A stretch of DNA of 64,000 bases, from the NCBI GenBank assembly GCA_036785705.1, contig JAWUZG010000051.1, positions 17,140,501-17,204,500 of the forward strand, written 5' to 3'. The DNA is from Acanthornis magna (lineage: Eukaryota > Chordata > Aves > Passeriformes > Acanthizidae). Position 1 is the first letter of the stretch. Each line of letters opens with the position of its first letter. The notes beneath the pieces were generated by a model. The model did no database searches. It had not been told where the DNA came from and saw nothing but the letters and a program-made list of their open reading frames with translations. The position numbers and the translations under genes were made by a program. This document shows, one piece after another, positions 13,001 through 26,699 of this stretch.

Positions 13001-15099
13001 TTTTTTCCAAGAGTAAACAAGTCTTAAGTTTATCTTTATGTATTTTTTTCTTCCTTCAAACACATATTCCCATTGAAATTGCTTAGGGAAAAAAAAAACA
13101 ACTCCCCAGGATTAAGCTCTTTCATATCAGTAAAACAGAGATCTACTATATCTGACACCATCAATTAGTCTGCATTCTCTAGCATAGACTTTAATATCAC
13201 ACTTTATAAATAGATAAAACAGAATTCTTGGGATTTATAAGCTGTGTATAAGTCAAAAAGAGGGAAAAATCAAAATAAGAAAGAAATACTAATTCATAAT
13301 TTTTGAGAAACCTAGAGATTCCTTCATCTCCCCTATGAAGCAAAAGTCCTTACATAAGCAGTATTCAGTGTTTAAAACACTGCATTAAAATGTGCAATCC
13401 CGAAACAGAGCAAGCATTCTCACCATCCTCTAGTGGAAGGCTTTTGTAGCCCTACCTCTTACCAGATGCAACGGTAGCATTTCCTCAGGAGTGCTGTCTT
13501 TGAAACATTCTGGTGCTGTCTGGCCTCTGCTTTGGATCTTTAGTGCAGGGGATCTAAGAATCAGGCCCTTCATGTTTAATTAGGATTGCTGCATTTGTCT
13601 CTTTTTTATTTAAAATTGACTGTAAATCGACATTTATTTTTGTTTGAAGTTAATTCATCTTCAATTTCTGTTTGAGGTCAGCCTACCCACATTCATTTAC
13701 CTTTGGAACAGAAATTGTAGCAGGTGATAGCGTTTTTGCATGGAACAGGGGCAGCTTGGAGGAACGAAGGGAGCAGAGGCTGTCACCAAGCAGAAAATAC
13801 CTAACAGGTCTTAAAGAGAAGGGGCAGGGCTGAAGGGAGTGAAAATTTGCCTGCATCAACATTTAGCAATAAAACCATATCCTACTGGTATAGTTTGAAT
13901 CAAGAAAAATATCATAGTAATGCAATTAAATATTATGATAATATATAAAATACGATTTGGCATGACACAGCTCTACTTTGCAGTGCATGTGGCACGATGA
14001 GCAGAGTTAATTTTTCATTGCTTTTGGGAATGCGATGTTCTCTTGTTAAGGTGCAAACTGACTTGTCATCACTTCTGGGAATTCAGTCTTAGTGGTCTGG
14101 TATTATTTCTTGGGGTAAATATACACAGACATTACTTAACATACATTAGCAGCAGAGTGTGTCTAGTTGAGAAAATGCAAATCCCGAGTTTTAAGACGTC
14201 AATACGGAATATAAACTGCAACTTGGCAAAGAAAACTTCAAAATCTAAATTAGTAAGATTGGCAAGCTTTTTTATTCTGTCATAGGATCTGACTACTCTT
14301 TTCACTTAGAAACCTTTGAAACTGAAACCTTCTACAATGAAATGCCAAATTTTAAAACATTTTGTGTCAAGAAACCAAAGTAGATAAAATACAATTAAAA
14401 GGCATATTAGACTGTCTCCCTTTATTAGCCATATTTTAACAGATACTCTCCATGTTATTCCATAACAATTTGTTAGATGACCAGAACATTTTGAAATAGA
14501 TGTTTCATTACACTGTCATTACTTTTATTTAATCTATATTCTTCAGTTTACTGTATGTGGACAGTAAGACCAAGGTGATTTATTTAATTGTCCTCGTGGT
14601 CGGTCGATCTGATGCCCACTAGTGTCTCACTTACAAACCTGTTACATTCATAATAAGTTAAGATAAGATAAAGGCCACAACCCTTAAACTGTGTTTTTAA
14701 GCCTTGGTTGAGAGCAATCAGGCCAGGAAGAAAGCTTGGGCACATAAATTAAACACCACCAGACCCTGATGTAAAAATGTGTAAATAATGGTTATTTTGT
14801 AGCCCAGATCTTCCTAATGCTCAAAGTTATTTAGAAATTCACTCACGTGCACACTTAAAAATTAAGTATTTCCCCTTGTTTTTCTCTTTAGTTCTGTTCC
14901 ATAAACACAATTTGTCTATACCTCTGCCTACCAAATATGATATTTCATGCCACACTAAGCTCAGTGGACTAGTATTCTGTCAAGAATTTGTGATGCAAAG
15001 TAAGAAAATGTTAAGCTCAAAGCCACTAATAATAAATGTTATATAACAAGAAGAATCAGTGAAATAAAGAAGCACTTAGACAGCAGCTAATGATTCAAG
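10031..15099. other. Intergenic, nothing recognised
   Basis: AT-rich, stop-dense. Only short open frames. A small inverted repeat, ATTCCATTATGGAAT, sits near 10957-10971. Confidence 0.55.
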
Positions 15100-15425
15100 A
15101 ATTATAGAACCAGAGAAGCAGTGAATGGAATGAACCTCTGAGGTCTCCATCCAAATTTCATTATCAGAGTGGGACTGTTGCCAACACTCTATGACGTGAA
15201 TCTTGAATCTCAGGCATAGAGATTACCCAGGCTCTCCAAGAGCCATCTTCTAGGGCGGCCCTACTCAATGAATGTTGTCATTTCCTCTCAGATAAACCCA
15301 GCTTTCCCCAAGTTTTTGGGAATTCCCAAGCAGTTTGCAGCCCATTGGTCCTTGTATCATCATCTACCCTAACTGAGAAGAGTTTTGCTCTGACATCCTC
15401 CTAAACCACCCTTCATGCAATTATG
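15100..15425 (-). mobile_element. Old diverged CR1 LINE fragment
   Basis: A degraded 3' end (TTATAGAACCAGAGAAGCAG...GAACCTCTGAGGTC) and, 250 bp on, CAGCCCATTGGTCCTTGTAT and CTGAGAAGAGTTTTGCTCTG, which follow the order of a minus-strand CR1 3' region. Divergence is high, so subfamily cannot be given. Confidence 0.55.
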
Positions 15426-15464
15426 AACAAACTCAGCCCCAGCTATAGGATCAGTTCCCACCTG

Positions 15465-15525
15465 TGGGACCAGGAATGCTGGCATGATGTCCTGCTCCTA
15501 TGGGACCAGGAATGCTGGCATGATG
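15465..15525 (+). repeat. Two-copy tandem duplication, 36-bp period
   Basis: TGGGACCAGGAATGCTGGCA plus five bases occurs identically at 15465-15489 and 15501-15525. The frame stays open because 36 is a multiple of three, but there is no sign of a gene. Confidence 0.9.
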
Positions 15526-18500
15526 CCGGGCTCCCCTCGAAGTGTTGTTGTGACAGTAAAGCGTGGACTAGAAGTGAGATTCGAGCTAGGACCACCAAAG
15601 CCTTAGCTGAGTATTATGGGTGTTCACTGCAGCCTCTGGCCTCCCTCCAAGGCCCTTCTCCACAAATGACTCCTCTGAAATGGACATCCTCTCCTGGGGC
15701 AGGCCATTAGCCCCACTGGCAGGAAACCCTGAGAGCAGCAAGCACAGCTTGGAGGGGCCTCTTTGTGATACCAAAGTCACTGGTGCAGGCATTAGTGAAT
15801 CACTACCTCCACCATAAGCACAGGACTGAAGCTGTGGCTTTAATCATATTTTTTTTAGCACTAAAGGCAAAATTTCTGTCCCTTTCTCTTTGGACTTACC
15901 CTCCAAAAGGCACAACATTGTGCTAGTTCAGCTCTTTTTCTTCAAATATACAATGAATTATTTCAGTAAATGAAATGGAATAAAAGTAAAGCCTCCAAGA
16001 GAACAATGTCACACCCCCTAAAAAAAATTGCGTTTGTAATTTTAATCAGTGCTCTGGTCTGGATCAGCTTGCATCCACACAGACAAGTGGGCTTGCAAAC
16101 AAAAAAAAAAGCAACAATGGACAACAGATCTTGCTGTTGAGAAAACTGGTGTGTTGAGCTGCATCTTGAGCTCACCAAATAATTTCATACACTGGTACAC
16201 ATAAATGCTCATTAGAGAACAATTATTTCTATAACTACCAACTTCAGCAAATTTCTAGTTCTGTGAACTGGGATTAAAACTGTGTTCCTCTAATAATTTC
16301 TTGTGCCACTGTTCCACTCTGACATGCACTCTCAAATTGATACTTGTGATGTTGAGGTAGGAGCTTTAACGGAAGTAATTTCTTGTCTTTCCAGAAAACA
16401 GACCTTCCCTAAAAAGCCAGTACAGAGCTGCTCCAAAAAGTCTGATCATTTTGCAAAAACAAAACAGAAAAGCCCAACCTGTCACTTTCTCCAGAACACA
16501 GAGCATGGGATATTGCTGCACTATAGATCAGGACAGACTAAAGCATTCTTTAATTACTATGCAATAATTGGATCCACACGGAGGAGTCTGGGTACTTACT
16601 GCCTTTGTGAAAGAGTGGTAATTGATGCATAAAACACTGCAATGCTACAGGGCCGTGGTTATTTCTATTTCCCCCTTCCTTGCTTACAAGAACAGCAGCT
16701 GACTGTTCATGAGTGGTCGCTGTTAAGAGCAGGTTCTGGCCATGTGAGCTTGGTCCCAGGTGTCCGTGCAGGTGGATCCAGAGTTAGGCATTCCAGAAGG
16801 TAAAGTTCTCCTCTTCAGACAGAGGTGGAGGAGCAAATTCTGGATTTTTAACCTTACTGATGGGCTGCTCTGAGGTGTTGTACACGGATCAGTGTAGCAG
16901 GTTGCCAGGCGAACATCCTTTAATGGTTAAGTTCTGTTATTTCAGCCAGTTACATGTGTTTTTGTAATACCTGTCTAATTACAATTTAGCTAATAAAAGT
17001 TACATCCCTAACAACTCTACAGCAGTATATCAAAGGTCAGACTCTGGGCCTCCAAAACCCATCTATTTATTCTAGTCCTGCCAGCTCAGTAGGAATTTCT
17101 CTCTGTAAGAAAGTTTGCTTTTGAAGCAAAGTCCCAGCTTCTCATGGGGTTTCAAGCCCCATACATTCCCTCTTCTGTCAATTTCCCCTTTAAACATTTC
17201 ATCAGAGGTGATGTTCGTGAGAATGGGTGCAGACATTCATAAGATATATTGTTTGTTTAAATTTTTTTTTTTTAATAAGATATTATGCACATAGGAAATC
17301 AAATCTCTCAAACAAGTTGGTGAACTGGTATCTGAACAGTGACCTTGTAAGTCTCTGTTGCAAGTGTCCTTGCAAAAGCATCTTCAGCTGAACCAAATGA
17401 GACTCACTGAAGTGCTGCTCTGCCAAATCCTTACAGCACAGCTGGCACACAGTCTGATGTGCAAACCTAGTCTAGATGTCTCAAGAGTTATGTCTGACCA
17501 TTTCTGTAACTGCAAGAACAGTCCTAAAGACCAATTAAAAATATCTATGTACAGTTTGGCCAGTTCTGCAGCATCAACTACCTGGGAGCATCTCTGAGAC
17601 AATAATGCCTGTCAATTACCTTATAAACAGAAGGAACTGCCTGAGGAAACCTCCAGGACTGGCTGAAATTCTGTCTTGGAGAGCTGCAATGGTTTGTCGA
17701 ACACTTTGTTGTGAAGGCAGCTAGAAGTTTGGTTGGCCCCCTCATGCCATGTCAGCCCATTATCCCAAATGAGTTGTCTCAGCCAGCAGGATGTGCCTGC
17801 GGAGCTCCTCAGCCACCCTGGGAATTAGGGATTGTGCTGAGTGTGCACATTGGCCCAGCCAGGATACACAGCCATGCTGCAACTGCAGCTTGCCACAAAT
17901 TAGTATATCTGGATATTACATATCAGTTAGGGAAATGCTGGAATGGCAATGTTTAGAAAACTGAGAGATCAGGGTGAGAAGTTCCAGTTTTAAACTGGAA
18001 AACTATTTTTTTTCTAAATTCATCCATCAGCAACACACTTCTTGGCAACAGTCAGTACTTCTACCATACTGATCATCATCACTACATATACAGAGCTGTT
18101 AGTCTTTAACAATCATATTTTAAAGTCCTGTGAGTACACGTGGACCTGATGGCTCAGAGGTCAGGATGACCAGGCTTGAGAGCACAGTACAAGCCATGTT
18201 GGAATATCCTGATTATATGTTATAGTTTTCAAAGGCTTCTGCAACAGTCACAAATTATAGGCCAAATGTAAAGTTCAATATTGTGTCACAATCAAAACTT
18301 AAAATCCATCATTCTTGCCACAAGAGGAATTCATGATTGCCTTTCTTTTGGGTGTTTTCAGACATGAGAATTTTTGTCTTTCACTACTATATTTGTACTG
18401 AAGATAAAGCAACTATTAAATGTAGCAGAGAGACAAAATAATCACTCAGAGAGACAAAATAAATTTAAAAGTATCTGATATAAAAATACATGAAATACAT

Positions 18501-18986
18501 TCATCCCTATAGAATAACCATGATTAGGCTACTGTATTTGACAATGCTCTCAACTTGATTATGTCCTCAATCTCTTTAGATCTCTTCATTTTGCAAACCA
18601 CAATTTGAAGACTTTGTCTTCTTAGTTACCATAAATTTTAGATTGTACTGGATAACAAAATATTTTGATTTGCAGTGCATGGAATGATTAGTACAATATA
18701 AATTTGCAGTGGGTGTTTGCAGTGATATTCCAAATATCATTGTAATATGATAAAATAATATTACAAATATTGTTGCAATACCTGACAATGTCCCAAACCA
18801 CTACCTGAAATAATAATCCAGGTCTTTCCCATTCTTGTGTCACATATGAGAAGAGCTTTAAATAATACTTTGCACTTAGAGAGACTTTTTTATTTTCTCT
18901 AAACATGTACAACCCAAGGCATGTACTGCCAGATAATAATCCACACCCCAAAATGCAGGGTAATAATATTGATTAACTTAAATATT
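15526..18986. other. Intergenic, nothing recognised
   Basis: 15526-15830 is somewhat GC-richer with overlapping open frames on both strands of 65-95 codons, none resembling a known protein. The rest is AT-rich. Confidence 0.5.
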
Positions 18987-19022
18987 AATATAATATAATA
19001 TAATATAATATAATATAATATA
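18987..19022 (+). repeat. (ATAAT)n pentanucleotide repeat
   Basis: About seven TAATA units, uninterrupted. Confidence 0.95.
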
Positions 19023-21100
19023 TCACAAAACTTGAAGATGGAATCATCTAGTAAATTGGGATAGGGACAAGATGAAAATCTAATGCTTCTAACCATGTGT
19101 GTATTTCTAACATAGGCATTAGAAACTTCAATCTGCTTTCCCACTAATAATGTTCTTCAAGGTTTATATTCCCATTTGTCCAGAATTTTCAGGGATCATT
19201 ATAGGATTCTTTACGGCTTAAGGTTGTTGGTGTTTGGTTTTTGATTTATCCTGGCATCAAAAGATAGAACAGCCCAAATTCCTCCTGAGCTCATACTCTT
19301 ATAAAATGAACATGACCTTTCCTATGCCATTTTAAAAACATGCCTTACATTTGCTTATAATTTCAGTCTTCTGTGATTTAGATTGCTGTAATTTCCCTTT
19401 TCCTCCGCACCAAGCTGGTAATTCTTTATAAGCCATGCACATATGAATTTAATACCCAAAAATCAGAATTTTTATGTATTTCCAGAACATACTAGGTGCA
19501 ATGGAGAGAATGTGCCACTTTCTTATATCTTTTCTGTCATTAAGAAATTATATATTTTGTCAAACCTCTTGCAGGCTCCAACACTGCAGTAAAGGTTAGC
19601 ATATTTTCATTTGGAGTTTCAGCAGTGTACCCTTCTTGTTAAACACAACTATTCTATTATTGTTATTTCCACCCTGAAATAGGTAGTGTTCCCAATGAAA
19701 AGGAATGGATCACACAAATTAGCTTAGTCACAAGAAGAGTTCTAATTCTGCATAATTTCCTTTTTCTAAATCTTCCATTTTTAATTATGTACTGTTTTGA
19801 TAGAGCAGCTTGTATTTCATTTCAAGTTTTTTCCAGAATGCCAGTTCTTAGGTTTACGGACAGAAAGATCCTGTCAGCTACTGAAATAGACCTGAAAACT
19901 GGCTCTGGCCCAGCCCTCCTGGAATTTGTTTTATATTTCGTGTAATTCACTTGAGCTCTGTGGCAAAACTGTAAAGCAAGAATCAGGGAAATAATGCTTT
20001 GCTCTCATCTATTTAGTGGCAAACTACCAAAGAAGGATCTGAAGGACAATACCTGTAACAACGGGGTGTGAAGTTTGATGGGCTTCTGAAGGCCACATCT
20101 GTAATAAAAATAACTCGGGTAAGAAACTCTTTCCTTAAGGAAGAGAACTCTTGCCTTTACCTTGCTTTTAGGAGTACTAGCTATGTTCTGGCTCCCCTTT
20201 CCTTCTCAGAAGCACGCTTTCACTCTCACCCAAACTGTGAACTTTGCTACACTGATTTCTCTAACTTAATAAATTATGCCAAATACATCTGTACTTCCAG
20301 AGGTTTTTTATTATATCAAGGAGGTTTCTGAACACTACAAGCAAAGCCTTTATATACTGCTTAAGAATTTTTTTTCCTGGAAGAAAATATAAACATGCCA
20401 CATATAAAGCTCATGTAATTCTCAGTATTGTCTTTTTTGTTTGTACCAACTTCTATTTTATGTAGTTTGAAGAAAGAGAGAAGATGGGCACCATTAACAC
20501 CTAGGTCACACAATTATACCCATATTGTGGAGAGTTTAGTATAAGTAAGTTAATCTCTCTGGCAGCGATCACAGATGAATTAGCAGAGTCTCCAGATTCT
20601 GCCAAAGTCCACAGCCACATCAGGTGCCAAGGTCTACTACCAGATCAATAATCCAGGAGGCTGAGCTGTGTTTGCAGCCAGAAAAATCATCATCTTAGGC
20701 ACCTCAGAGTGCTGACTCCATGCTATAACCTGGCCAAAGCCTGATTATATTTAATTTATTGGGGAACATCACCAAGCAACATTCTGAAGAGGTATGACCT
20801 CAATTTGCAAAGTTATAGACAGTTCTGGAAAATGAGCTGCATTGTTCTCAGCTCATGAAATACACAGTACTGATCACAGTTTCTTATTTTTCACGTTTTA
20901 GTGGGAGGCAGAAATACTTGGCAATTTTCCTTAATGGAAGAGGAAGGAAAATACCAAACTGGGGAGAAAAAAATGCCAGCCCACTATCATAGTTACCGTT
21001 GGTTGGTTGTCAACAGTGACAGCTGAACGTGAAGAAAATTGTTCGCAAGAGGAAAACGTGAGAAACGTAGCAGAATCACTTACAGTATGAGACAGTTATG
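19023..21100. other. Intergenic, nothing recognised
   Basis: AT-rich single-copy-looking DNA with no gene or repeat I can name. Confidence 0.55.
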
Positions 21101-21176
21101 GAAGAGAAAGCAAGAAGACAGACAGCTATTTGCCAGACCTGACAGAGCCATCTAAGTTATTTTCACAGATCTTCCA
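21101..21176 (+). repeat. Dispersed repeat, copy 1
   Basis: A 76-bp segment, from GAAGAGAAAGCAAGAAGACA through GACAGAGCCATCTAAGT to ATCTTCCA, recurs in the same orientation at 22043-22118 with roughly 85% identity. Family unknown; either a small segmental duplication or two copies of an unnamed element. Confidence 0.8.
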
Positions 21177-22042
21177 GTTAAAATGCTTTACAGGAGTGCT
21201 CCCAAAGCATTATGTGTATCACTGAAGGAGGAAAATAAATGCCTCATCCATTTTCTGAAAAACAGAAAGTGACAGAAGCCAAGATGACAGAATGCCTGCT
21301 ATCGGGCAAAGAAATAAAAGAGAGGTGTAATTTCAATTATTGCAGCTCCATCTGTGGTCTAGTTAAATTCCTCTAACCTCATGTGACATAGCAATTCAAA
21401 AGTTTAGGCACAGACTGTACCCTAAGAAGCAAAGAAACAACTAAGATTTAATACTTAGAAAGCAAGAAAACCTCTTGTTTGAATGAATAGTGACATTTTT
21501 ACATATTCCATCTTCACCTCAGACTTCTTAACCATCCTATAATCCATCAGGAGAGAAGAGCAGAGCAGATGAAAAAGAAACTCATTTTCTACATTTGAGT
21601 GTAGAAATTCCATCTCAGATTCCAGCAAACAGTACAAGGCAGAAGGTAGATTTTTTCTCAGACAGGAAAGTTTCTTAAAGCCATTGCACAAGAGAAGGGA
21701 CAAGATAGGATGGAATCCACTGATTTGCATTTCTTTTCAGTGAGGATGGGTTCATGGTTCTGAGAGTATCACTTCACTTTCTGATAAGCTGTGTGCCCGG
21801 GTACAATATTCTCTACCCATTGATAGCTCATGGGGGACGGCATTATTATGAGGTTTAGCTCTTCAAACCACATTACACACCTTCTCTCTCCTGTGAGAAC
21901 TCTAGAATAGAATAGAATACAAGCAACAGTCTGTCACTTCTCTCAGCATATTTTTTCTGTGAAAGTATTGGCTGCACATATCAAATCACCATGGTATGAG
22001 AGTATACATACACAATCTTTTCAAGACTTCAGGAATAAGATA

Positions 22043-22118
22043 GAAGGGAAAGCAAAAAGACAGATGCCCATTTGCCAGGTCTGGCAGAGCCATCTAAGTG
22101 ATTTTCATAGATTTTCCA
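22043..22118 (+). repeat. Dispersed repeat, copy 2
   Basis: Second copy of the 21101 segment (GCAGAGCCATCTAAGTGATT). It stops directly at the start of a minus-strand CR1 3' end, suggesting that the CR1 landed in or at the edge of this copy. Confidence 0.8.
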
Positions 22119-22119
22119 T

Positions 22120-22525
22120 AATCACACAGAATCACACGATCACTGAAGTTAGGAAAGACATCAGGAAACTATCTAGTCCCTCCCCCATTCAAAGAACTGT
22201 CAAATACAGTTGGGGCCATTTGCAGCCAGGTTTTTAATACAACTGAAGAAGGAAACGACACAATACCTTTGAACACCTTCACAGTAAAAAAAGATTTTTA
22301 AAAAAAATGTTTCCATATCCTGTATTTCAATTCATGCTGATTTCCTCTTCTCCTTTTGCTGAGACGAGTCTGGCTTCATCTTTTTTACCCCCTCCCACAT
22401 CAAGCACTTTCAGACTATCTTCATATGAGAGAGTTCCTCAGTTACTTAATAATTGCTGTGGCCCTTTCAGTGAATTCACTCCACTATACCCATGTTTTTC
22501 TTACCAGGGAAAAGGTTTTGCATAA
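22120..22525 (-). mobile_element. CR1 LINE 3' fragment, diverged
   Basis: AATCACACAGAATCACACGA at the left, then CCTTCACAGTAAAAAAAGAT and GAGACGAGTCTGGCTTCATC follow the order of the CR1 3' region in reverse complement. Right boundary uncertain. Confidence 0.65.
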
Positions 22526-23859
22526 CAAAACTTTTTAGGCATCTCATAACTTTAAGATAACTTTGACATCAAACTTCAGAATTATTTTGCTGTCTGTTCC
22601 GAGTGCATGATTTGTAAATGCTCAAAATGGTAGGTGGGAACTGAACAAGGTCAGTGTACAACAAAAATATCATGATACTATGCCCATTTATCTCTGCCAC
22701 TGTAATAATCACAATTCTCAATAGCCTGTTTAGTTCCTCCAATCCACAGAGGACTGGAGACCCACTTTGGTGGCCTTTATAGAAGTTGTCAGAATAGGAC
22801 TTTCTTCCAACTGACCCAGTTACAACTTGTTCAGAGTTTAGCAGTCATAACAGGAAAAAAAATGGAAGGAACATTTTGGTTACGTTTAGATTAACTTTTC
22901 AAGTTTGCAACTGCAAAATAGAGCTTCTGTTGTTAAATAAAATTAAGTCTACAACCTTGGAAAAAAAGAATTGAAATTCTGGTGATGAATCCTTGCAGAG
23001 ATAGCTCTGTGGTGTTCCATTATCTGTAATCATGGCTAAGGGCTTGTTCATGACAAGGTGCCTATAAGTTAACACTGAATTATCTGAGCCCTGGACACAT
23101 ACCCTTGGCCTGCAGCAGTGGGTACCTCAGATTACCTTAGTTTCTGATAGACCCTTCCTCACTCAAACCTAGCATCAATGGTTGAAAACTGCAATGATTC
23201 CCAAGGAAAGGCTGGAATATGCAGTGTTCATGAACAGGGATAAGAAACTGATACATGGGGGAGAAAAATGTTAGTGAGGAAAGCTAAAGGACCAGGATGG
23301 AACAGCATAAATAAAACAAGATCTTTAAATTCATAGTGTGAATTAGAATTCACTTCAAATTCTTCTGAATTCACATGGGCAAATTTCAGGAATAAGAGTA
23401 ATATTTGAAGTACTGGCAATCTTGAGAGACCTAGTAGGGTCAGAAGAGCATGACGAGACCAGAAAGATTGCCAAAGGTATCTCTTGAGGCAAAGGAAATC
23501 ACTGTTGAATTACTGAACAATAAAGAACAATGCAAAGTGATGTACAAAAAGATCCTTCCAATAATAAATCAGATAACAAATAAAATTGATCAGATAACAA
23601 ATATAATTTCCCAGGGATATTGAAATAGGAATAGATTTTTTCTACAATATTTTGCCATCCAACTAGGAAGTGGATTTATAGCCCAAGAGTTGGCTAATAC
23701 TGAATCTGAACTTCCAAAGCCACAACTTGTGGCTCTTGCCCATTTTCAAATGATCTGACTGTACCAAGAGGAGCCTGGGTCATCTCAGTTATGATCCTTA
23801 AAGCTAATCATAAGCCACTACAATGAGCCCCATTTTCCTCAGAGCTTAGTGTCCTAAGA
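22526..23859. other. Intergenic, nothing recognised apart from a short tandem repeat
   Basis: No gene seen; contains the 21-bp tandem pair at 23568. Confidence 0.55.
23568..23609 (+). repeat. Two-copy 21-bp tandem repeat
   Basis: ATCAGATAACAAATAAAATTG is followed by ATCAGATAACAAATATAATT with a single base difference. Confidence 0.8.
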
Positions 23860-24025
23860 GACCATCGTAGCAGCCTTTCACTGAGCAATCTCCAGCGTAT
23901 CAGCCTTGCCCCTGAAGCAGAGGACCCAGCTCTGGACACAGAATCAGTGATGCAGTCTCACCAGTTCCAAGCAGTGAGAGAGTCACACTTCCCTCACTTC
24001 ACTGGCCATTTTCCATTGAATGTAG
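23860..24025 (-). mobile_element. CR1 LINE internal fragment
   Basis: GCAATCTCCAGCGTATC, GACCCAGCTCTGGACACAGA and GATGCAGTCTCACCAG, then CTTCACTGGCCATTTTCC, correspond in order to the minus strand of CR1 downstream of the RT domain. Degraded. Confidence 0.6.
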
Positions 24026-26699
24026 ATAAATTATACAGTTTGCCTTTCATGCAGTGAGAAAGTGCGATGAGTCATGGCCAACCTAGCTACACCTCCACCC
24101 CATAACCCCCGGATGCTTTCCAGCAGGACTGCTGTGCAATTTCTCAGTCTGCACCGATGCACAGGATTACCCCACCTCAAATGCAGACATTTGGATTTCA
24201 TCCAAGCTAATGACAAAGCTAGCAATAAGTCTGGATCTTCTGATGTGTTATTGCCACACTCAGCAAGCAGCACAGCAGACTCAACCACAGCTGCTATTAT
24301 TGGAAATCTGAAGTAATAAATGCTTCCCTTTTCACTTTCTCTTCAGCACCACTCCACTCAATTCCTAATACTCGGTGACCTTCACATATACTTACACATG
24401 ATATATTTAAACTCAGAAGATGCTTTTGACACCTCCTGGCTTTGCTGCAAATGCACTTCTACTACCATGACATTTTCTTCATGACAGCTCTCTTTTTCAC
24501 AAGATCTAACAAAACAGGGGGTCAGAAATATGTTCCCAAGATAGTTCCAATAACCAGCTATCCCCTTAGGTAATGGGTGATGTCAGTAGGATTTGTATTC
24601 ATATGATGGGACTAGAATTTCTCCCCTAAACCATACGGAAGCTCACATTGCTTGAATTCAGTGTTGCTGTGAATTTCAGTATCAACAGGAATTTGCTCTG
24701 AGCCTCATGTTCAAACTGAAGGACTGGCCAAGTATCTTTGTGTGCACACAGACATCTGTGTGTGTAAACAAACTGATTTGAGTCTCTTACAAGATATTAC
24801 AAGGAATAACTTTTACCTGTGGCTGATTTTAAAAAAAAAACAACAAACAAACCCACAAAAAGATTCCGGCAGGACAAATCATTTTCCCTTTGGAATAAAG
24901 AAGATTACAGCAAACAGTGTGTGTGTTTTCAAAGCAGTTTCCTCAATCACATATAGAACATAAATGGAGTGAAGACACCAGCTATCTGGCAGATTTCCAA
25001 AGGAGTTCAGGACGAAAACATTCATCCTTATGCTGGAAACTAAGAGACTGGAAGCTTTTCCCGGGATCTATAAAACATCAGCACCACATCCAAGGATGAG
25101 CAGTCAGGTATCATCTGTGTTGACAAAGAGGTGGAGGAGGACAAGAATAGGTGCCAGGGTAATTCATGCAGTATCTGAAGCATAGGAGGGAAGGATATAT
25201 TAAATCTCTGCCTGCCAACTTTTCTAGTTGCCGAGTGCTTTTGAAAATCTGATGCCTCATTTAGCTGACTAAAGAGTGATTGAGCTGTACCAGAAATACA
25301 AACCCAGCTGTCAGAGAAAACTGGAAAATATGTTCTGGAGTAGTTTTGCAAAATCGAATTTTTTTTCTCTATATAGAACACTGGTTTATTTTAAAATATT
25401 TAATTAGGCTAAGTTAGGCCATGTGTATCACCTGAAAATAGAAAAAACACTAAAACTATGCTGGTATGTCCAAATGCATGCTGACTAAAATTTCATGCAC
25501 TCACTAACCACCAGATATTCATGCCATAGCAGAGAAAAACATTGTGACAAAGATTGCAGAGACATTAAATTTTTGTCTGCTGATCATTTTTCCCTTACCC
25601 CTTCACCTAGAAATTGAAGTACTTGGTGAGAAGGAGGTACATAGCCCAAGACTGTGAGAGTAGCTTTGAAATACTTGGCAGAGAGTACAAAGATTTTCAT
25701 GTTTGAAGGGTTTTAAGACCTTCAGAAGCTCTATGAATGTCACAAAGAAAAGGGGAGATGACCTGCTTCCACTTCTGTCATTACTTGAGCCTCATGCCTA
25801 GAAGATGTGAAATTAAATTCTACGATATAAACAAGGATGGTGTGGATGATTACTGAAAAAATTAGCAATGATGTGGAGCTAATGAAAGAACTTGGAGTGT
25901 TAAATATAAGATGAAAGGAATAGACAGAAATCAGAAGCTTGTGAAAAACGGAGTGATCAAATGGCTCTGCGAAGTGTCTCACAGAGGTCCAGTCTCAGTC
26001 TGTATGGAATGTGTGCCTGTGCCATATTCTCATATTCTGAAACCGTTTCATGTGGTACCATTGTGCCCTACATGGCATACTCTCATTGCCACTTGACATT
26101 TCAGCATACCACACACCTTCTCCTTCCTTAGGTTTCTCATTTCTCTGTGACTTATTACAAGTTCCTGAAATCTATTGTATACCTACTGATCTATTTCGGA
26201 GCAAGAATTTGTGAGGGTCATTCAAGTTAAAAGGAGATATTTGCTTATTTAATTTTCTTGGCCCCACCTCCTCATCCTCATGGGGCAGGAGAATAATTTT
26301 GCTCTCTACTCTCTAATTCACATTCTCTATTTCCATTCCCCCACCCCCAGGAATATTTCCACCTCCTGTGTGCCCAGGGACCTCCTGGTTTTTGGCAGTA
26401 CTTCATGGTATGTCAGTATTCCAGAGGTCAGCTGAGGATAAACTCTAATTGAAAGATATTAAAATAGGCTGCAAGGGACAAAAATTCAGAACCCCAGATC
26501 TATCAAAAACTGTTACTGATGGAGCATCTGAGCTGGCTATGTCCTTAAAATATGCCTCAAAAGTAATCTTTCAAACCTCTTCTTCAGGTCTCCATTGGCA
26601 CCCCCAGAGGAAATAATTTCAAACTGTTCAGAGAGCAGCAATCCGGTTCTGGTCCTTGAAATCCTTCGAGCAACACACACCCACACACCAGCATTATTT
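24026..26699. other. Intergenic, nothing recognised
   Basis: Open frames up to 113 codons (minus strand at 25040-25381) show no recognisable domain and no splice-supported structure. Confidence 0.5.
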
